Shown here: positions 59,855-64,000 of the stretch, in pieces | Layout: every line of letters starts with the position of its first letter | Numbering within the stretch: position 1 is the stretch's first letter | Origin: Mucilaginibacter sp. | Lineage (GTDB): Bacteria > Bacteroidota > Bacteroidia > Sphingobacteriales > Sphingobacteriaceae | Direction: 5' to 3' | Length of the DNA stretch: 64,000 nucleotides | Assembly: GCA_028288025.1 (NCBI GenBank) | Contig: JAQBOM010000013.1 | Coordinates: 124,001 to 188,000, forward strand | The notes under the pieces: model-generated | The model's database searches: none | The model's input: the letters and a program-made list of their open reading frames with translations, nothing else | Told to the model about the DNA's origin: nothing | Translations under genes and position numbers: made by a program

Positions 59855-61036
59855 TCAGTTATAGATAAACTCCCCCAGTTCCGATTGTATCGTAACTTGT
59901 TTTTGATCTGCTTTTTCTACCCGCCCGATAATTTGCGCCTCCACGCCGAAGCTTTGGGAAATGGCAATAAGGTTGCCGGCAATCTCTTCCGGAACATACA
60001 GTTCCATCCGGTGCCCCATATTAAATACTTTGTACATCTCCAGCCAGCTTGTTTGTGACTCTTCCTGTATCAGTTTAAACAGAGGCGGCACCGGGAATAA
60101 ATTGTTTTTTACGATATGCAGGCCTTCTACAAAATGCAGCACCTTAGTTTGTGCTCCGCCGCTGCAATGTACCATGCCGTGTACCTGGCTGCGGTACTTA
60201 TCTAATATCGTTTTAATAATAGGCGCATAGGTGCGCGTGGGCGATAATACTAGTTTACCCGCCGTAACTGTTTGGCCATTACCGATTGTGATTGAGTCGG
60301 TAAGATTTTTGGTTCCTGAAAAAACAAGGTCGCCAGGTACAGCAGGGTCAAAACTTTCGGGGTATTTGGCAGCAACAGCCTTATTAAATACATCATGCCT
60401 GGCAGAAGTTAACCCGTTTGACCCCATACCGCCATTATATTCTTTTTCATATTTAGCCTGTCCGTATGAGGCAAGGCCAACGACAACATCGCCAGGTTGA
60501 ATACGGTGATTTGAAATAACATCTGCGCGTTTCATCCTGCAGGTAACAGTCGAATCAACGATGATTGTCCGCACCAGGTCGCCGACATCGGCTGTTTCGC
60601 CACCGGTTGAGTGAATGCCGATACCGGCTTCCCTCAACTCCGCCAGAATTTCTTCTGTGCCATTTATAATAGCTGCAATTACCTCGCCGGGAATCAGGTT
60701 CTTATTTCTGCCGATGGTGGATGACAGGAGGATATTATCTGTGGCGCCCACGCAAAGCAGGTCATCAAGGTTCATTATTATGGCATCCTGCGCTATACCG
60801 CGCCAAACGGACAGATCGCCGGTTTCTCTCCAGTAGGTATAAGCCAGTGATGATTTAGTGCCCGCGCCGTCAGCATGCATAATATTGCACCATAGCGGGT
60901 CATTAGCTAAAATATCAGGCACTATTTTGCAAAAAGCCTGCGGGAATATCCCTTTGTCTATATTTTTAATGGCATTATGTACGTCATCCTTTGAAGCTGA
61001 CACGCCCCGCTGATCGTACCTTTGCGATGAAATCAT
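59855..61036 (-). CDS. purM: Phosphoribosylformylglycinamidine cyclo-ligase (AIR synthetase)
   Basis: Fifth step of purine synthesis: ATP-dependent ring closure of FGAM to AIR. The start is taken as the ATG at 61036 (MISSQRYDQRGVSASKDDVHNAIKNID), because the TTG two codons earlier is part of a -7 box. The 393 residues match the long Bacteroidota form. The PurM/ATP-binding motifs HADGAGTKSSLAYTYWRE, LDDLLCVGATDNILLSSTIGRN and GIHSTGGETADVGDLVRT are clear, as is the C-terminal region with HCSGGAQTKVLHF. Monocistronic. Confidence 0.93.
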   Translation of the reverse strand: MISSQRYDQRGVSASKDDVHNAIKNIDKGIFPQAFCKIVPDILANDPLWCNIMHADGAGTKSSLAYTYWRETGDLSVWRGIAQDAIIMNLDDLLCVGATDNILLSSTIGRNKNLIPGEVIAAIINGTEEILAELREAGIGIHSTGGETADVGDLVRTIIVDSTVTCRMKRADVISNHRIQPGDVVVGLASYGQAKYEKEYNGGMGSNGLTSARHDVFNKAVAAKYPESFDPAVPGDLVFSGTKNLTDSITIGNGQTVTAGKLVLSPTRTYAPIIKTILDKYRSQVHGMVHCSGGAQTKVLHFVEGLHIVKNNLFPVPPLFKLIQEESQTSWLEMYKVFNMGHRMELYVPEEIAGNLIAISQSFGVEAQIIGRVEKADQKQVTIQSELGEFIYN

Positions 61037-61039
61037 GGA

Positions 61040-61047
61040 CAAATATA
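61040..61047 (-). promoter_or_regulatory. -7 box giving a predicted leaderless purM transcript
   Basis: The minus strand reads TATATTTG, then TCC, then the purM ATG at 61036. The geometry (box, three bases, ATG) is the same as for the LolD-type gene at 20211-20224. Confidence 0.5.
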
Positions 61048-61080
61048 CGGCTTAATCGCTTTTTGTTACCCACACTTTTA

Positions 61081-61088
61081 TACCTTTG
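61081..61088 (+). promoter_or_regulatory. Candidate -7 box for the ClC gene
   Basis: TACCTTTG matches TAnnTTTG, about 49 bases before the ClC predicted start codon. A TTTG at 61062-61065 is 15 bases upstream, closer than usual for a -33 element. Confidence 0.45.
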
Positions 61089-61140
61089 TCGCTTCCTGCC
61101 GAAAACCTTGTCATTTTGATTATATACTCTTTAATACCGG

Positions 61141-62517
61141 ATGAAAATTATCTATTGGCTAAGGCTTCAGTTAAAACGGTCGTTTGACCGGATACGTAAT
61201 GAAAACTTAAAAAGGAGTGCCTTACAAGCTATTCCGTTTTGGATGGCGTCAATTGTTACAGGACTGATAGCCGTATTGTACACCAAGCTTTTCGTAGCCG
61301 CCGAGGACGTTACTGCTTTTGTTTATAATCAGCATGCCTGGCTGCTTTTTATTTTAACCCCGGTTTGTTTTGTGCTGGCGTGGTGGCTTGTTCAACGCTT
61401 TTCGCCGTACGCAAGGGGCAGCGGCATACCGCAGGTTATGGCGGCCATTGAAATATCGTCGCCAAAAACGAACCACCTGGTCGATAAGCTTTTGGGTTTT
61501 CGTATCATATTTATAAAAGTGTTGTCGAGCCTGGTAATGGCAATTGGCGGAGGGGCCATAGGAAGGGAAGGGCCCACCATTCAAATAGCCGCATCGATAT
61601 ATAAAATTGTTTACCAATTGCTGCCTAAGTGGTGGCCAAAGGTCGCCAAGCGAAATATGATGGTTACGGGCGCCGCAGCCGGGTTGGCAGCCGCTTTTAA
61701 TACGCCATTAGGCGGAATTGTATTTGCCATAGAAGAATTGACAAAAACACATTTCAGCTATTATAAAACCGCTATTTTTTCGTCAGTGATCATTGCCGGC
61801 TTATCGGCGCAGGCATTGCTCGGTCCATACTTATATCTTGGTTACCCAAAGGTCGACGGGCTTTCGCCGTATATTTTTGGCGGCGTAGTTGTGGTGGCCG
61901 TTATTTCGGGACTTCTGGGCAGTGGCTTGTCAAAATTGATACTATTTATTTTCGCATGGAAGGCTAAGTTTAGGCTTACTTCTCATCATATTTTGTATGT
62001 TATCGGATGTGCGCTTATTATGGCCTTCCTGGCCTGTTTCGTAAACCGTGAGGTTTTGGGCTCCGGTAAGGATATTATGGAGAAAACACTATTTACATCC
62101 GCCAAATACTCCCTTTGGCATACGCCACTATTGCGCCTCGGCGGTATATTGGTTTCCTTTACAACCGGGGCAGCGGGTGGTATATTTGCCCCTGCACTTG
62201 GTGCTGGTGCCAGCATAGGATCGTTAGCTGCCGGATGGTTTAGGGTATCGGACGTAGATGCCAATATGCTGATCCTGTCGGGTATGGTTGGTTTTTTAAC
62301 GGGCGTAACACGGTCACCATTTACATCGGTCATACTGGTTTTGGAAATGACCGACCGCCATAATGTAATTTTCCACCTGATACTAGCCGGAATGCTTGCC
62401 AGCCTGGTATCTATTTTAATAGATAAACATTCTCTTTATGATCGCCTTAAGGTGCAATATATAAAGGAATTAAATACAGAACGACAAACCGAGCTAACCG
62501 AACAGATTGATAATTAG
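61141..62517 (+). CDS. ClC-family chloride channel/transporter
   Basis: Voltage-gated chloride channel family protein, 458 residues, with about ten membrane helices. Selectivity-filter motifs are GSGIPQVM (residues 93-100), GGGAIGREGPTIQIA (with the gating Glu) and GGIFAPALGAG (~344-354). The Glu in FAIEELTKTHF aligns with the proton-pathway glutamate of ClC-ec1, which suggests a 2Cl-/H+ antiporter rather than a channel. No CBS domains follow. Probably acid or ionic stress defence; function here is inferred from the family. Confidence 0.93.
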   Translation: MKIIYWLRLQLKRSFDRIRNENLKRSALQAIPFWMASIVTGLIAVLYTKLFVAAEDVTAFVYNQHAWLLFILTPVCFVLAWWLVQRFSPYARGSGIPQVMAAIEISSPKTNHLVDKLLGFRIIFIKVLSSLVMAIGGGAIGREGPTIQIAASIYKIVYQLLPKWWPKVAKRNMMVTGAAAGLAAAFNTPLGGIVFAIEELTKTHFSYYKTAIFSSVIIAGLSAQALLGPYLYLGYPKVDGLSPYIFGGVVVVAVISGLLGSGLSKLILFIFAWKAKFRLTSHHILYVIGCALIMAFLACFVNREVLGSGKDIMEKTLFTSAKYSLWHTPLLRLGGILVSFTTGAAGGIFAPALGAGASIGSLAAGWFRVSDVDANMLILSGMVGFLTGVTRSPFTSVILVLEMTDRHNVIFHLILAGMLASLVSILIDKHSLYDRLKVQYIKELNTERQTELTEQIDN

Positions 62518-62520
62518 CGC

Positions 62521-64000
62521 CTATTTAATAAACAGCAACTCCCTGAATTTTGGCAGCGGCCATAAGGAATCGTCCACCAACTGCTCTAACTTATCAGCAT
62601 GATAGCGGATAGACTGAAAAAATGGTTTTACCTTTTCATCATAGTCTATAGCCTTTTCGCGGATATCTTCAATGGTATTTGCCTTTTTGCGCGCATCAAC
62701 CATTTCCTCAATGTTTGATTTAATGAAGTTGATATGGCCGGCTATCTTATTGATAATATCCAATTGTGCCTTATACGTATCGGCATTTAATCCCAGGTCC
62801 TTTAAGCCTTTAGCGCTCTCAACCAACTTGCTTTGATAGGCAATTGCGGCGGGAATAATAATATTCATCCCCAACTCGCCGATAACCCGTGCTTCAATTT
62901 GAAGTTTTTTATAAAAGCTGTCCAATAATATCTCGTGACGGGCATGCGCCTCACGTTTTGTAAATACATTGGTTTCTTCAAATAAAAGCTCGGTTTTATC
63001 TGATAATAAGGCGTCGAGGGCCTTTGGTGTAGTTTTTATATTGGCCAGGCCGCGACCCTGGGCTTCTATTTCCCACTCTTCACTATAACCGTTCCCTTCA
63101 AAACGTATATTTTTCGACTCCTTAATATACTTTTTGATCACGATCAACAGGGCTACATCTTTCTTCTCGCCCTTTTTAATCAGCTTGTCAACATCATATT
63201 TGAATTTTTTAAGCTGATCAGCTACGATCAGGTTCAAAATGGTCATCGGGCTGGCCGAATTTGCTGACGAACCAACGGCGCGGAGCTCAAATTTATTGCC
63301 CGTAAAGGCGAATGGAGAAGTACGGTTACGGTCGGTATTGTCTTTTAAAATTTGCGGAATCTTTGGAATACCCTGCCATAATAAAGGATCTTCTTTTATT
63401 TTCTTACTTATCCTTGAAGTTTCTATCTCGTCGAGCACATCGCTTAGTTGGCTGCCTAAAAATATCGATATAATAGCCGGCGGCGCCTCATTCGCACCTA
63501 AACGATGATCGTTGTTTACTGATGCGATGGAAGCCCTCAACAAATCGGCATGTTCATAAACCGCCCTGATGGTATTTACAAAAAAAGTAAGGAACATCAG
63601 GTTGTTTTTTGGCGTTTTGCCCGGGGATAGCAAGTTTTTACCCGTGTCGGTTATCATCGACCAGTTATTATGCTTGCCCGAACCATTAATGCCGGCATAA
63701 GGTTTTTCGTGCAGCAGTACCTTAAAGTTGTGGCGCCTGGCTACTCTGTCCATAAGGTCCATCAATAACTGGTTATGATCTATAGCCAGGTTAATTTCTT
63801 CATAAATAGGGGCGCATTCAAATTGTGAAGGGGCAACCTCGTTATGGCGTGTTTTTAACGGGATCCCTAATAATAAAGCTTCAGTTTCCATGTCCTGCAT
63901 AAAGGCATAAACCCGCTCGGGAATTGAACCAAAATAATGATCCTCAAGCTGCTGGTTTTTGGCGGACATATGCCCAAAGAGCGTGCGGCCGGTTAAATAC
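62521..64000 (-). CDS. glnN: Glutamine synthetase type III, C-terminal part (cut by the window edge)
   Basis: ATP-dependent glutamine synthesis from glutamate and ammonium, partner of gltBD. The frame stays open to the window edge; upstream codons (YLTGRTLFGHM) continue the homology, so the apparent ATG at 63969 is internal. The visible ~492 residues hold the type III features: LEDHYFGSIPERV, TRHNEVAPSQFECAPIYEEIN, LLHEKPYAGINGSGKHNNWSM, HRLGANEAPPAIISIFLG and NRTSPFAFTGNKFELRAVGSSANSA (glutamate/ATP sites), plus a long helical C-terminus. Type III GS proteins are ~700-730 residues, so about the first third lies outside. Confidence 0.95.
   Translation of the reverse strand, partial: YLTGRTLFGHMSAKNQQLEDHYFGSIPERVYAFMQDMETEALLLGIPLKTRHNEVAPSQFECAPIYEEINLAIDHNQLLMDLMDRVARRHNFKVLLHEKPYAGINGSGKHNNWSMITDTGKNLLSPGKTPKNNLMFLTFFVNTIRAVYEHADLLRASIASVNNDHRLGANEAPPAIISIFLGSQLSDVLDEIETSRISKKIKEDPLLWQGIPKIPQILKDNTDRNRTSPFAFTGNKFELRAVGSSANSASPMTILNLIVADQLKKFKYDVDKLIKKGEKKDVALLIVIKKYIKESKNIRFEGNGYSEEWEIEAQGRGLANIKTTPKALDALLSDKTELLFEETNVFTKREAHARHEILLDSFYKKLQIEARVIGELGMNIIIPAAIAYQSKLVESAKGLKDLGLNADTYKAQLDIINKIAGHINFIKSNIEEMVDARKKANTIEDIREKAIDYDEKVKPFFQSIRYHADKLEQLVDDSLWPLPKFRELLFIK

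Noticed and set aside
63967..63969. A start codon for glutamine synthetase at 63969
   Set aside because: The frame remains open to the window edge and the upstream codons continue the family sequence, so this Met is internal and the gene is cut by the window.

Overview
The window is 64 kb of ordinary chromosome from a member of the Bacteroidota, most likely family Sphingobacteriaceae (Mucilaginibacter/Pedobacter-like; inferred from protein flavour, not from a search). Supporting signs are a short primary sigma factor that begins at region 1.2, the Bacteroidota -7 promoter box TAnnTTTG upstream of many genes with no clear Shine-Dalgarno sequences, a carboxypeptidase-regulatory-domain TonB receptor followed by a lipoprotein, type III glutamine synthetase, and many exported proteins with Bacteroidota-style signal peptides. 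I see no rRNA, tRNA, CRISPR array, transposase, integrase or phage gene.

Layout. 1-14 kb, all minus strand: gcvT, a GT4 glycosyltransferase, rnhB, a GAF-SpoIIE phosphatase, an orphan OppC-type permease, an overlapping GT2/flippase pair, an exported dienelactone hydrolase, an M1 peptidase, a Ppx/GppA phosphatase and a NatAB-type ABC exporter. 14-20 kb: exported nucleoside hydrolase (+), then dnaJ-grpE, an FtsE-like ATPase with a small partner, and sucC (all -). 20-30 kb, mostly plus: LolD-type ATPase, a 99-residue orphan, an MBL hydrolase, rpoD, a minimal two-gene ABC module, phzF-like, an NmrA-like reductase (-), smc. 30-38 kb: S41 peptidase and a degenerate HAD protein (-), an ArsR-SRPBCC-SRPBCC operon and VF530 protein (+), a degenerate DEAD-box protein, truA and small genes (-), alcohol dehydrogenase. 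38-45 kb: gltD-gltB. 45-64 kb: exported tandem redoxin plus hydrolase, cupredoxin, CYTH and CHAD genes, aldo/keto reductase, galK, TrmH-family methyltransferase, lpd, TonB receptor plus lipoprotein, purM, ClC antiporter and the 3' part of a type III glutamine synthetase that runs off the right edge.

Genes that work together: gltB-gltD and glnN assimilate ammonium; gcvT and lpd are both glycine-cleavage or 2-oxoacid components; sucC belongs to the TCA cycle; dnaJ-grpE serve DnaK; the CYTH/CHAD pair and Ppx point to polyphosphate chemistry; the ArsR-SRPBCC operon carries its own promoter inside an inverted-repeat operator.

The most unusual signal is non-coding. Many intergenic gaps are filled by arrays of short iterated words (for example CTCTAACCTCTAATC, ATCCGAAATCCGAAAT, TCGACCATGGACTAT, CTGCCCACTG, CACTAATTCACCAATT). 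In most cases two arms are reverse-complementary (up to 29 bp perfect), and the arrays abut or contain the stop codon of the neighbouring gene at more than a dozen sites. The vocabularies differ but the architecture is the same. Two genes (the LolD-type ATPase and purM) also show a -7 box placed exactly three bases before the ATG, predicting leaderless mRNAs.
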